The position numbers and the translations under genes are program-made. The notes beneath the pieces were generated by a model. That model made no database searches. It was given only the letters and a program-made list of their open reading frames with translations, and was not told the DNA's origin. This document shows positions 37,401 through 48,062 of a stretch of DNA of 64,000 nt, piece after piece (position 1 is the stretch's first letter; each line of letters starts with the position of its first letter). This stretch comes from Apricaphanius iberus (Eukaryota; Chordata; Actinopteri; Cyprinodontiformes; Aphaniidae). The stretch covers positions 744,001 through 808,000 of the forward strand of contig JAPXFQ010002814.1 of the NCBI GenBank assembly GCA_028564705.1. Reading direction: 5' to 3'.

Positions 37401-40002
37401 ATTTATTCACCAATGTGTTTGAAAAGGTGTGTTGTAACGTGTTAAAAAGTTGAACTTAAACCCGGGTATTGTTTTTCGCTGTAACCATTCAAAGTTTAGG
37501 TATAGAATACTTATTTTTCTCAAAATTCCAAAAAGTTCATATTGACCTTGGATAGCTTGTGATGAGTCATAATAAGAGTTTTTTTTATCAGGATTCAGAC
37601 ATTTTTGCAACCATTTATTAATCACTGAGACCTTATTAATGTATAAAACAACTATGCCACCCATTCCCACTCACCTCTCCCAATACAGGTTCAGGGTTGA
37701 TTGCATAATAGCCTTATACGGTCGATTGCAGCCATCTGTCTTTCGCCAAAATCGTCTCTTGGATGCAAAACGAACACACAGTCATTTAATTTAAAAATAT
37801 AGTTTTATTGGTATAATACATGTACATCACTTCAGTATTCATCACTGTCTGTGTCATCTCCATCATGATTTGAAATTTTCTAAACCCAAACATGCTGAGA
37901 TGCACTTAACTAAATTTTTCTTGCAGCTGCACCGCTAGTTGCTGCAATCTCCATGGCAGTTTCAGCTGGTGAACTTTAGAGGCTCTTCAGGGCCCATGGG
38001 ATCAATTGTTGGGACCGGCTTATAACTATGTGCACCTAATGTCCATCCATAACCATTGGGTTTAGGAACATGGTCTGCAGAAGCATCCAATTCCGTGTTT
38101 GTAGGTAGGCATGAACTGAGTGTTTGGTAGCAGCACCTTCTGTTGGTAGTAGAGTTTCTGGTTATACAAGCCCTGCTGCTGCTTTCTGGGAGAAAATGTT
38201 ATATTAGATATTAACCAAAAGTGTTCCTGGTGCATGATAAATGTACTGAAAAATGGCAGTACCTGCCTTTATCACTGCATCCCGAGTGGCTCCTGTGTCA
38301 AGAAATATGATATGATGTGGTCATCAGTTGGCCTGCCCCCAGCACATAACCAGCAAAAGTTACACTAAGTTTTGTTTCGTATTATTCCAAGTGAAATCGA
38401 AATACTGCATTATCATCTTGATCATCATAATAAATTATTAAATTACTTTTCAAATAAGGTTGCTTTCATATATTTTTCTGCAGTAATATGGTCTCAGTGA
38501 TTAATAAATTGTTGCAAAAATGTCTGAATCCGGAAAAAAACTCTTATTTCGACTCATCCAAAGGTCCAAGGTTCCAAACACATTGGTGAATAAATTGTTT
38601 GGTAAGGGTTTAGTTAGCAGATAAATCAAATATCTGACAACATTCCCTAACTAATATCTCTATTAAACTCTTATCAAATTCTTGAGGTGATTGGACGAAC
38701 CATTAGGCAAACAAAGCAAATCCGAAAGGGACTCAAGGATACCGGTCTCTGGAATCTGCTACAAGAGAGGCCCGAAACTGCGTCAATCATATTCCCCCGT
38801 AATGCCGAAAGTGTTCTGACTGTCCAGGTACAGGCCAGCTTTTACTTATATCGTTGTTGATATACACAAGACCATATTTGATAAAACAAATGTAACTTCA
38901 ATATTTGGTGGGTTGAATAAATCTTTGTTTTTGCATTTTCTTCCTTTTCAGGCAGTTCTCAGCCACATTGTTTGGCCAGGGGAAGACAGTGATGAAGATG
39001 ATGATGCTCCTTACTCACAGTGTGTGCAGAATGAGATAGCAGGGTTTTTGAGAACTTTTATTGAGACAGGTGAGTACATTATTACGTTTAATATTTTTTG
39101 CAAACGTTGCATATTGTCCCAGGTCACAACCACCAGACATTTCAAGGAAGAGTTTCACTGAATTTTTAATGTAACAATGTAAAATTCCATTAAAATACAA
39201 TGATAATAATATAGTTAAACTACTTTTCTAAAACCGAAAAATCAAGAGTTCTTCAACTCAGAATTGGAAAAAATAGAGTTCAAGTTTTGACTGGAGTTCC
39301 AGGTGTTCAGAATAATATTGCATCAGCAACAAAAGAGGGAGAGCTCATAAAAAAAGAAAGTAAAGTAAATGTCTGGTATTAGCTTCTCCAGAATTTCCTC
39401 TAGTTTCTGCTCTTTCCGGTCACTCCTCTCCTGAGACTGATAACGATATCTACGGGGCACCGAAGCAGTTGCTGGACTTGCCAACTGCAGCATGTTTCCC
39501 AGTCCCAGCTGAGCTGTGCCCAACATATTGTTGGAATGTAGATATTAAATTCCACAACCCGAAATGGCGGCCGCTATTGGCTGGTAGATGTAAACACATG
39601 GGCATCGTCGTGCCTGTTGAGGTATATTTTTATTCAGATATTTTTTAAGGAAATGCTGAACTTTCATTCTGCACCTTTCAAAACGCCCCAGGGAGGTATT
39701 GCCTTTTTAAAAGTATAGCTTTTAATGAAAATGTTCCATATTCAACATTTTAGTTTAATTTTACTTCATATATTATCATTGCAGCCACTCCTCTGCAGCT
39801 CAGCCACCTGGTGAAGTTTTGGGTCGGATGGGAAATCCCCACTGGGCAGATGAAAGTCGAGGTAGTCAAGGGAGACTACCTCCAATCCTCAACATGCTTT
39901 GCCACGTTGCGCGTGCCTGGGCACTTAAATGAGTATACTGTCTTTGCCAAACATATTGATAGCTGCATTAGAACTTGTGATACTGGTTTTGGCCTCATTT
40001 AG
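34456..40002 (+). CDS. HECT-type E3 ubiquitin-ligase-like protein of the transposon
   Basis: Spliced CDS with exons 34456-34488, 35984-36147, 36309-36522, 36694-36969, 37159-37287, 38687-38827, 38952-39069 and 39785-40002. All borders are GT-AG and all phases match, giving 430 codons and TAG. Residues 1-11 are [11 protein letters not shown], shared with the transposase gene. Residues 12 to about 100 are Ser/Gln/Arg-rich. From about 145 it resembles the lower N-lobe of HECT domains (LFLVAGRMIGHSI), followed by an acidic insert (EDSDEDDD). The C-lobe is near 365-430 with SSTCFATLRVP, where Cys396 is the expected thioester cysteine, and the end is DTGFGLI. The match is to the G2/M-phase-specific E3 ligase-like proteins common in fish. 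The HECT part is about 285 residues against about 350 normally, so the E2-binding N-lobe seems shortened and activity is uncertain. Whether it helps transposition or affects host proteins is unknown. Confidence 0.88.
37375..38621 (-). mobile_element. Inverted-repeat element nested in intron 5 of the HECT gene
   Basis: The left arm starts tctgctaactaaatcc and the right arm ends in its near-complement. Further matching blocks lie at about 37560-37640 and 38490-38580 (agacatttttgcaac and similar). The interior reads on the - strand as a broken C-terminal ORF: PNGYGWTLGAHSYKPV, then after a stop NCHGDCSN-x-RCSCKK, then GDDTDSDEY. This recalls the cysteine-rich C-terminal tail (C-x-C clusters and an acidic end) of proteins seen in other fish transposons. 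No target duplication was settled. Confidence 0.5.
39323..39526 (-). other. Unassigned short ORF in intron 7 of the HECT gene
   Basis: A 67-codon frame opposite to the HECT gene. The first 50 residues are GC-richer and look protein-like (MLGTAQLGLGNML, then RYRYQSQERSDRKEQKLEEI, which could form a helix). The tail is AT-rich and no splice donor follows. It may be a remnant exon of another nested element. No function is proposed. Confidence 0.2.
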
Positions 40003-40243
40003 TCCTGGTTTATGCATGTTGATTGTTTGTCCTTGCAACCGTTTTCCCTGCCCCTTCCCGAAAAGCTGTTCTTAGTCCGGGATATTTCATTGCTTACCCC
40101 AGTGTGGTAATTTGTTGAAAAATTTTCAAGGATATTAATTTAATAAATTCTTAATTGAAGATTTAAGTTTTGCATATCCATACATTTGTATTTAATCCAA
40201 AGTAAGAAAAAGGTTACTGTTCAACATGTACACTGATCGGTTT

Positions 40244-40249
40244 AATAAA
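40244..40249 (+). terminator. Polyadenylation signal of HECT gene
   Basis: AATAAA about 240 bp after the stop codon at 40000-40002, followed by a T/G-rich stretch. It is the best 3' end signal before the opposing gene. Confidence 0.6.
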
Positions 40250-40287
40250 GACAGTGCAATGTTTTGAATTATCTGGTTTGTCTTGGC

Positions 40288-40293
40288 TTTTAT
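40288..40293 (-). terminator. Polyadenylation signal of transposase gene
   Basis: AATAAA on the - strand about 300 bp after the stop codon at 40592-40594. It lies about 40 bp from the opposing signal, so the two mature 3' ends would overlap by a few tens of bases. Confidence 0.6.
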
Positions 40294-40591
40294 TACAATT
40301 TCCATTTTAGTACCTTTTCATTTGATCCATATTTATGTTCTTAACAACTTTGTTCACAGGTAGCCTACAATACAATAATTTACACAATTTAATCATTTAA
40401 AGTAGCAAAATCGAGAGTAGAAAACCACTTGCCAAACCTGAACAGGATATAAATGTAAGCTATGCATTGCAATTTACCCCCCAGTTGCACACAAATATTC
40501 ATGGGAAATTTTTGACAACATAAGTGATGGCACTTGGGGGTTGCTAGTGACTCAGTAGACTTTCAAGTTTTAAGATGTTTAATGATTATGA

Positions 40592-43500
40592 TTAACACTG
40601 TTGTGGTTCAACACTTTTTACATACTGGACAACCGAACTGTATATGTCGGCCCCAAAACAAGAAGAAGGAGCCATGGGATCGAAAAGCTGGCTCAGCGTT
40701 TCCAAATCCTCCTGTTGAAGTGGAGACACCAGCTCTGGGATCTGTATGCCTACATGGTCCATGTTTGTAATGTCTAATTCTTGAAAGGTGGCCTGAAATT
40801 AAGCACTATGTGAGTAACAGTAGGATTTCGCATACATTTGAGATCAACAAAAATAAAAAAAGGCAAGCATGTATTTTTAACAAAATGGAAATTTAGTAAA
40901 CATAAAAATGTTCAGTCTTACATCAAGATTTTCAGGAGGGCTGACTGGATTCTGAGTCTTCCCAATTTCCCACAGCTGGTTTGGAGTGTAGTTCTGTTCA
41001 GTCCGCAGCGAATGGTTGTTCCAACCCACAGTGAATGTATCCAAATCTCTTTGGATGCGGGGTAGAAACACATACTGTGCACAAATCAGGTTTGTGCTGT
41101 TTGATGGATCCAGCTGTCCATCCTCCTCAAGACCATGAAGGACATCATAGTAGATGTTTGTCACAACATTCCAAACATCCCGCCATAGCCGCTCTATCCT
41201 GAAAACAGACATTTTAAATTATTTGCACAAACCAATGTTTATTGCAAAAACACTGTTTTAAAGAACAAGGAAGTAGAACAAATAAAAGATATTGAAAAAG
41301 AATAAAATAAAAATTGGGAAATGGCATCACAGAAGCACTAAAAAAAGGGGGAGGAATCTCAAAACAATCATTTAATGATACATTTTAAGATAGAATTTCT
41401 CAATTTCATGGAACAGAAAAACATTTCTTTTAAACAGTTCTGAATGAAGTGATTTGTTAATTCAAATTAGGAATTTTAACAACAAAGCTTGTGGATTCTC
41501 CAACGTGACAAGCAAACACCTTAACGCAGCAGATGCAATAGCTAATTACAACTTTGCATAATTACCTTTGGTTGTGGACACTTTTTCCGGACATAAAGCT
41601 TCCCCTTTCACAGCCTCGAACATCAAACATGTATCGAGCAATGTCAACATTTTCCACTCCTTGGTCTCCTCTCACACTAGTAACAATCATAAAAGCACAA
41701 TAAATAAAAAAAATACACTTCATAACAAAACTTAGCACACCCTGAGAATCCACATCAGAACAAGCTGAGTGAAATGTCTGTTATTGGTAGGAAACATGAC
41801 ATGATTTGATGGTGTTTGTTGAGAGCACCAACATGTAGGTCCAATATTAATTGCAGTTATCCCAATGAGAGTGCTGGCTGTGGCAGATTGAACCCACTGT
41901 TTACCTGCTCAAGTCCATGCCTATCTAGATAAAGCAGGCAAGATAATGTTACAATCAAGTTTGATATTCTCTGTCCCAGGAATCTCAAAGTCTGGCCAAG
42001 GGACACTGTTCTGCAGGGTTTATATATTTCACTGCTCCAACACACCTGACTTAGATTAATAGAGTGTGCAGAACCTTACAAGCAACTTGATCAATTCCGT
42101 TTAGATCATTTTTCTTCCTCAAGGAAAGCGCTAAAAATCTGCAGGACAGTGGCCATTGGTTGCAAGAGTATGAGTCTCGGCTTTAGCGCTTCAAAGTTCA
42201 GCTGCTGGTCAATAAAGCCCTGACTGGTTTAGGACCTACCAGACCCCTCACGTCATCTGGATCCGGTCTTTTATCAGTTCCCAGAGTCAGAACCATACAT
42301 GGAGAAGCTGCATTCAGCTTCTATGCTCAACATGACAGGAACAAACTCCCAGAAAGCCTAAGATCAACTGAAACACTCAGTTTATTTAGATCCAGGTTAA
42401 AGACCCACCTTTTCTCAACTACATCTGATCATTTGTATTCTACATTTCTAAAGTTTTTTTTTTGGGGGGGGGGGGGGGGGGAGGTGGGGGGGGGGGGGGG
42501 GTTGAATTTTTAAGTAATTGGTAAATTCTTTTTTCATTTATTAATTTTAAATCATGCTGCTTGTTTTATGTGGTATGAAGATTATGTTGAAAAGCATCCT
42601 GTTGTTGAATTGTGCCATACAAATACACTTGCTTTGCCTTTAAAAGGGGCAAGACATCATAAGTGTCTGGGAAACACATGCAAGGTAAAAGCAATATGAC
42701 TTATGAAATAATTATGTACTGTATACAAAAAAATTAAATAATCATTTTAAGCTATAATTTATTCTTTAACTCAAATATGAATCTGCATCATACCGAGATG
42801 GACAGCCGTGGCGCTCTACAGCTTCAAGGAAGAAGTCCAGAGCTGTAGATGCCTTGTTGTTGTTAGCTGCATTCAGGTACAGGATCTATGATAACACATT
42901 TTGTATTTACTCCGACAGCCAGTCAAATAGGTTGGTTACAAGTAAAAATTGTTGCCATTCCTGCTTCTATTAAATTTCAGTGACTTAAAAAGCATAGGGT
43001 GAGGAACAAAAGAAATGATAGGGAACACAAACCTTTCTTGAAAAGCCATCGATGCTACCAAACATCACAATCCCATATCTGCACAGTAATAGACACAAAG
43101 AGGACTGCTAACACTGTAATCCATTAAGTATATACCACAGTTACATAAGTCTGTGGGTGTGATAATTATTTTTACTTTTACTGTACATTAAACTCACCTG
43201 ATTAACTTGTGGTTGGTGTCAATATGTACAAGAAACAGAGGACCAGGAACACAGTATGCCCTTCTGACTACACAACCAAGATTTGCCATCCTCTGAAGTA
43301 TTCCTGCACTGTCCACACGATGCATGGAATCCCATACTCTGGTCCACTGCACTCTGTGGCCCAGTGCCCTCAGATGTCCCTTCACCATTCTGTGGCCTGC
43401 AACAAGACATATTTGAAAAAGAATGACCAAACATTATATCTGATATTTATGTAAATTGATAGTACAGTTTTTAAGTCAAAAATCTGACACACTTGCATGG

Positions 43501-46500
43501 AGAACCATTACATTAAACACTATTACGATGCATCTTATTAAATAGTTTTCACCCTTGCTTTCTCATTGTATCAAGAATAACTTAACATTTAATGAATGAT
43601 AACTTTATTTCATTTAACTGAGTCCTCAGCATGTTACAGTAGAGCATTAATCCTCCTTACATTGTGAGCAATTATTGGAACAAACTTCCTCTACTGGAGG
43701 TATTCCATTTTATTAATTTAAGTTCAAATCTCAGAGTCCTTTTACTTTTAAATTGTTGAGAAGCATCTGGCTTTTACTTATCCTAATGATCAACTTCCAT
43801 CTGCAAGGTCATTAAATTATAATATTACATTGCCATGTTCATTCACTGATAACTAAATGCAGATTATAACTTACTCTGTATGAAACATGGAGGGGAACTG
43901 AAAAAAAATCCTTAAAATAAAAGAATTTACAAAAACTCAGAAAAGGCTGTGGCATGAAAAGTCAACAGGTCAAACTGACCCAGATTTCTTGATTGTTGCT
44001 TGATTGTTGATACCAAGCCATCAAGTTCATCATCTGACAGTGAGCTGTAGGTATCTCTAATTGAAAGGCCCCATTCCCTCTTTCTACGGTGGATCGTTTT
44101 TACTGATACACCAAGAATCTTGGAGATACAGGGCACAGAAAGGTCCATCTTAATTAGTTCTTGAAGGTGGTCTTCAGAAATGCTCAACCTGGGGCGCCCC
44201 CGTTCACTAGCTATCTTGTCGAGTAGAATGGCTGGCCTTCTCCTGTCCATTTCAGATTGGATGAGGGCAATAAGCTGTTCCAGACCATCAAGTACCTAGA
44301 AAAATGTTTTAGAAAAGAAAAGAAATAACTCCTTACCAACATCACATATCGGATGTATTGATACAGAGGTTTTTATTACTTTTAAGTAGAAAATGTTTGT
44401 AAAGAAATACATGTCCTAAAAATTTCAAGTTGTACCAGAAATAATTCCAATTAACCCACCGATAGTGGAAAATTTACATGAGCTGAAAAGGAGAGAATCA
44501 GAGTCATTGTGCTTGTAGTGAGGAACTCCACATGGTCAAGGTCCAATGGCTGCTGCAGGCAGGCCTGTTCCAGTCTGTTTTGCAACTGTTGTAGGACTTG
44601 TCTTCCTAAATCCACCTGATAAGTAGGAAATGGAATTATTAAACTATTGATACTACTATTGATGGAAAATATTGCACAAGCAGCTTGATATGTGCCAATG
44701 CACATCAGAAACAATTAAGAATATTATACAGATATTTGTACATTCATTGTAATGCATTTGCCACCCAACTGTTTACACAAAATAAATTAACTTAGACCAT
44801 TTTTTTCGTTACATATGCAAACAACTGAAATCAACTCACCATGGAGTCAGAGTAGGCCCCCGTGCTAGAGAGAAGTAGACCAGCTTCCTCTGAGTTTACA
44901 GCCCCCTATTATGACAAACAATAACAAAATATGTAAGCATGTACCCATCTCTCCTGAAATATGTACTCTGACAAATCCAAAGTTACACTTCTCTATGTAA
45001 CCGTAAACAGGTTGAAGATATCAATTTGCTGAGAGAAGGAACAGTCAGAGCAATCAGAGGACAATAGCAAGATTAGTTCACAGAACCAAATGGGATATGT
45101 CACATTACATCATCAACATAGCAAATATCTGTTATCCGAAGAACTGTGGGAAACCAAATTTTACCATTACAGACACAAACACTACTGCTGCTGCCCTAGT
45201 CAATGTGGAAGTTTGAATCCACTGGTCCTCTGAATGGATATTTAACCTAATTAAAGCTGGACTACGTGGGTTAAAATATTGGTGCATAGAATCTTAATTG
45301 AATTTAGAGTACCGTAAATGCCACTGCTTAATAATACACATAGAGGCAATTTAAAAATGAACTATAAAGACATCCTTTAGAAAAGTTATGTGCAATTACT
45401 TTAGACCATGACTGGACACTCTTGTGTCTATTTCACAGTCATTGATACACAAAATAAAAATGATGTCATTACTTGATTGTCTTTCTAAAATATTCTGTTT
45501 TCAACATTATAAAGAAAGTTCCCATTTTCAAAATATGATGAAAAAATTACTGTGACGTTGTCTTTTACATCCATTGACTGTATAATGTCCAGCTTACACC
45601 CGATGTGTCAGGTCTGTTATCTACAGCCGGAGAATCCGAGAATGTAAAACGGTACTGTTTGACGAGATATTGATCAGGAAATAACATGTCTGTTCGAGTT
45701 CTGCTAAATCTTCTTCCTGCGTAAATCATGATTGTATTAAGTCATTATTGTTGATTATTATTAGTGTAATACTTGTATTAATTCAGCTTTTGCAGCTTTG
45801 GAACCGTGTGGTGGTGACAAGCGATGTCTGACAGCTGCTTCACAAGGTTGAGACTGGTATGAAATCAGGGAACTTGTCAGCAAGCATAGGTGAGCGAGGA
45901 GATTCCCTTTACGGAGTCGGTTACCATGGTAACAGACTTGGGGTGACGCATTCTTCGTTTTGCTGGAATTGGACAAGTTTGTTTCCCGACCATACTCCAG
46001 CTTTATAGCCTGGGTGCCAGCCGAACTTAGTCCCGACATGGACACAAGTAATCAGATTAAAAGCCTGATCGGACTAAAAATGCTTCGTGTAAACATGCCA
46101 GTCAGATTACACTGACCCGATCAAACTCATTTGGATCAATTGATCAATTCGGATTGAGAGGGACTGTGGTTTTGTCCGATCGTCATCCCGATTGACGTCC
46201 ATGTACACACCTATTCGGATTGATGGGGCGAAATAAAGCCGCACATAAGACGCTTCTCCTAGACAGGTGCTCCGCCGGGTGCTAATTTGCCCAGCGGAAG
46301 AAAACAGATGAGGGCCGCTCTCCTGTCCTCCGCTGTAACACCGTTGTAAAAAGTTACTGCGGTGTTAACTATAGGCAGATAGATATAGATATAGTTAACT
46401 ATAGGCTATTAATGTTGTAAGTCAACAGAAAAAAAATGCAAGGGAGAGGACGCACGGACAACGTGGTGTCAGCAGCGCATTAATAAAAAAAAAGAATTTT

Positions 46501-47174
46501 AAAAGAGGATCAGATAACGTGCATTTTCTTTTATGTTTCGTTTAAAACACGCCCCATAATCACAGCCCAATGGAGCAGATCAGTCACATTCTGATTAGAA
46601 ATGGTATGGCTACGTCAGGCTACCAGCTTTCTGGAACAGACATCAAATCCTAAATACACCCTTTCATTTGAGGGAAGTTTGTTTCATCAAGAAAAACTTG
46701 CTAAAACAAAACGTGCAGGAAACTGACCCTCGAGGACCGTTATACTAAGACAACTTCATCGGAGAGATAGTAAAACAACTGATGACTTCAACATACTCTT
46801 AACATTAGCTGGGTTCCCAAAAATGTCGGACGAAACCCCGGTGCAGATGCTAGCTTGGGGTTACAACATGGCTAGCTAGGAAAAGCTATTTCTTAGCTAC
46901 CAACATAATAATAAAACACACTTTGTTGAAAATTATAATACATTGTAAACGTAATCATCGTTATAACGCTCTTCCGTAAACAGGCTTATTAACAAATAGT
47001 TTATAAGTAGGCTATGTTCAGTTGTCTGCTATCAAATAAACAATTTGCTTAAGCAAGATTATTTTGTGCTATTTAAATTTAAATGTAGGCTAACGTTAAA
47101 TGTGAACTTTAATTTCGACAATATCATAAATTATAACGTACCTGAGTAGCAGACGAGCTCGCGCCTTCCTCCAT
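40592..47174 (-). CDS. DDE (rve-fold) integrase/transposase of the transposon
   Basis: Spliced CDS, exons in transcript order: 47174-47142, 44905-44840, 44615-44460, 44295-43980, 43396-43198, 43078-43033, 42885-42794, 41676-41566, 41198-40922 and 40792-40592. GT-AG borders and phases fit throughout, giving 498 codons and TAA. The N-terminus is [11 protein letters not shown], encoded in the right TIR. Residues about 118-165 hold GRPRLSIS and an HTH-like stretch ([16 protein letters not shown]), likely for DNA binding. The catalytic core has VHIDTNHKL (Asp250), VRGDQGVEN (Asp307) and RIERLWRDV (Glu342), a D-D-E triad with 34 residues between the last two. The C-terminal tail ends near [11 protein letters not shown]. 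The family is the integrase-core proteins widespread in fish and fungi. It should cut the TIR ends and join them to a staggered 6-bp target. No disabling change is seen. Confidence 0.9.
42180..42640 (+). mobile_element. LINE 3' end in intron 7 of the transposase gene
   Basis: The + strand reads as an ORF2 C-terminus: [15 protein letters not shown], then [20 protein letters not shown] and [14 protein letters not shown] 3' UTR follows, broken by a long T/G tract. It is 5'-truncated. It lies opposite to the transposase gene within the intron 41677-42793, so it does not disturb coding. Confidence 0.65.
42454..42501 (+). repeat. T10 followed by long G tract
   Basis: Ten T, then 18 G, A, GG, T and 16 G. 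Such a run could form a G-quadruplex on the + strand. It is also the kind of sequence that is easily mis-sized during sequencing. Confidence 0.9.
46040..46620. mobile_element. Probable MITE in intron 1 of the transposase gene
   Basis: Higher GC than the flanks, with repeated words such as agtcagatta, cggattga and tgtaaaca in both orientations, as in fish non-autonomous hAT or Harbinger elements. Ends are not resolved. Confidence 0.4.
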
Positions 47175-47548
47175 CTCGGAACTCTGCTCCACCTTAAGAG
47201 TTTGCAGCGGTGAGACAGGCCTGGAAACCGTCTGCTCTCTGATTGGACACTTTGATTTGTCACCATCCAATCAGGTAGATGTTTAAAGAAAGGGACATAA
47301 TTCACAACCGAAACTTCAGAGTGTCACATGCAGGTTTTTGTGTCACATCTGTAAACAGCAAGTTTTGCAAAAGCACGTGTATTTTTTCCACAAATGCAAA
47401 ACTTTTTTTACAACCATGCAAATCCTTTTTACACATTTGCAAACTTTTATTTTGCATACAGATTTGACTTATGAATGCAAACGCTGTTTTTTTCCGCAAA
47501 CATTCATATATATCTGTGAAATATATATGGCCTTATATTAAGCCCATA
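46812..47548 (-). repeat. Inner transposon right TIR (737 bp)
   Basis: The complement of 34082-34818. It carries coding exon 1 of the transposase gene (47142-47174, - strand) with donor gtacgt, the CCAAT-box promoter region and the sub-terminal repeats. Confidence 0.95.
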
Positions 47549-47554
47549 CCTACA
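47549..47554. repeat. Target-site duplication, inner transposon (right)
   Basis: CCTACA, the second copy of the hexamer at 34076-34081. Confidence 0.9.
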
Positions 47555-47593
47555 AACCACGCCCCCGGGCGACTCAGACACAACTGAAGCAAC

Positions 47594-47687
47594 ATGGCCG
47601 CCGCAAGCCGTGTCTCTCACGGCAGGAGAAATCACTCTCCTCGCTCTTCAGAGAGCTTCTCCTTCGGCCCCAACCCCTGGAATGATG
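47594..47687 (+). pseudogene. Orphan first coding exon of the outer element
   Basis: ATG in a good context (caacATGG) opens 31 codons starting MAAASRVSHGRRNH, rich in Ser and Arg, and runs directly into the donor gtaagt. No matching downstream exon exists before the element ends at 48149. The layout parallels the inner transposon, where exon 1 lies near the end and is followed by a long intron. It is probably what remains of a full-length relative's gene. A host exon is an alternative, since the outer element surrounds it on both sides only by inference. Confidence 0.45.
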
Positions 47688-48062
47688 GTAAGTTAATCGT
47701 GTTTTATTTTCTATTTAGTTCTATAATTTTGGAAGTGCTAATACACTATAATAAAGTTATTTTAGGCTTGCTAACATATCAATTCCGAAGGCAGCAAATT
47801 CAGCTAGGACGTGCTGTAGGCTACTCAAGCCACCTGAAATGTAGTTAATCCTTTACTCAAAAAAAAAAATATATAAGCATGTCCAGAAAGTATAACCGAC
47901 TTTTCTCCGCTGTAGTATCCGTTTTGAGCTTGATAACTTTGCCTGAATTAAAGCTAAGCAACGAGAGGCAAGGGAAACATTACCATAGCAACGCTTAGGC
48001 ACACTTGATCCGGTAAATCTCTGTTACAGAGTAACGTGAGGTTACAGACTTAAGTACATTCT

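Larger units (their letters stand above)
34082..47548. mobile_element. Intact two-gene DNA transposon with 737-bp TIRs
   Basis: The 13,467-bp element starts TATGGGCTTAATATAAGG and ends in its complement. The TIR arms are of equal length with no difference seen, and the hexamer CCTACA is duplicated at the flanks. It carries a HECT-ligase-like gene on + and a DDE integrase gene on -, both spliced and both with intact frames. Their first exons lie in the TIRs and their polyadenylation signals face each other near 40.25 kb. A 6-bp duplication with a TA-pyrimidine start and an IS3/retroviral-type DDE enzyme would fit the eukaryotic group called IS3EU in repeat catalogues. I recall that definition only loosely, so the class is tentative. 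Other transposons lie in its introns. Confidence 0.92.

Noticed and set aside
43927..44714. Separate unspliced - strand ORFs treated as individual genes
   Set aside because: They are exons of one spliced integrase gene. The frames outside exon borders read into introns.
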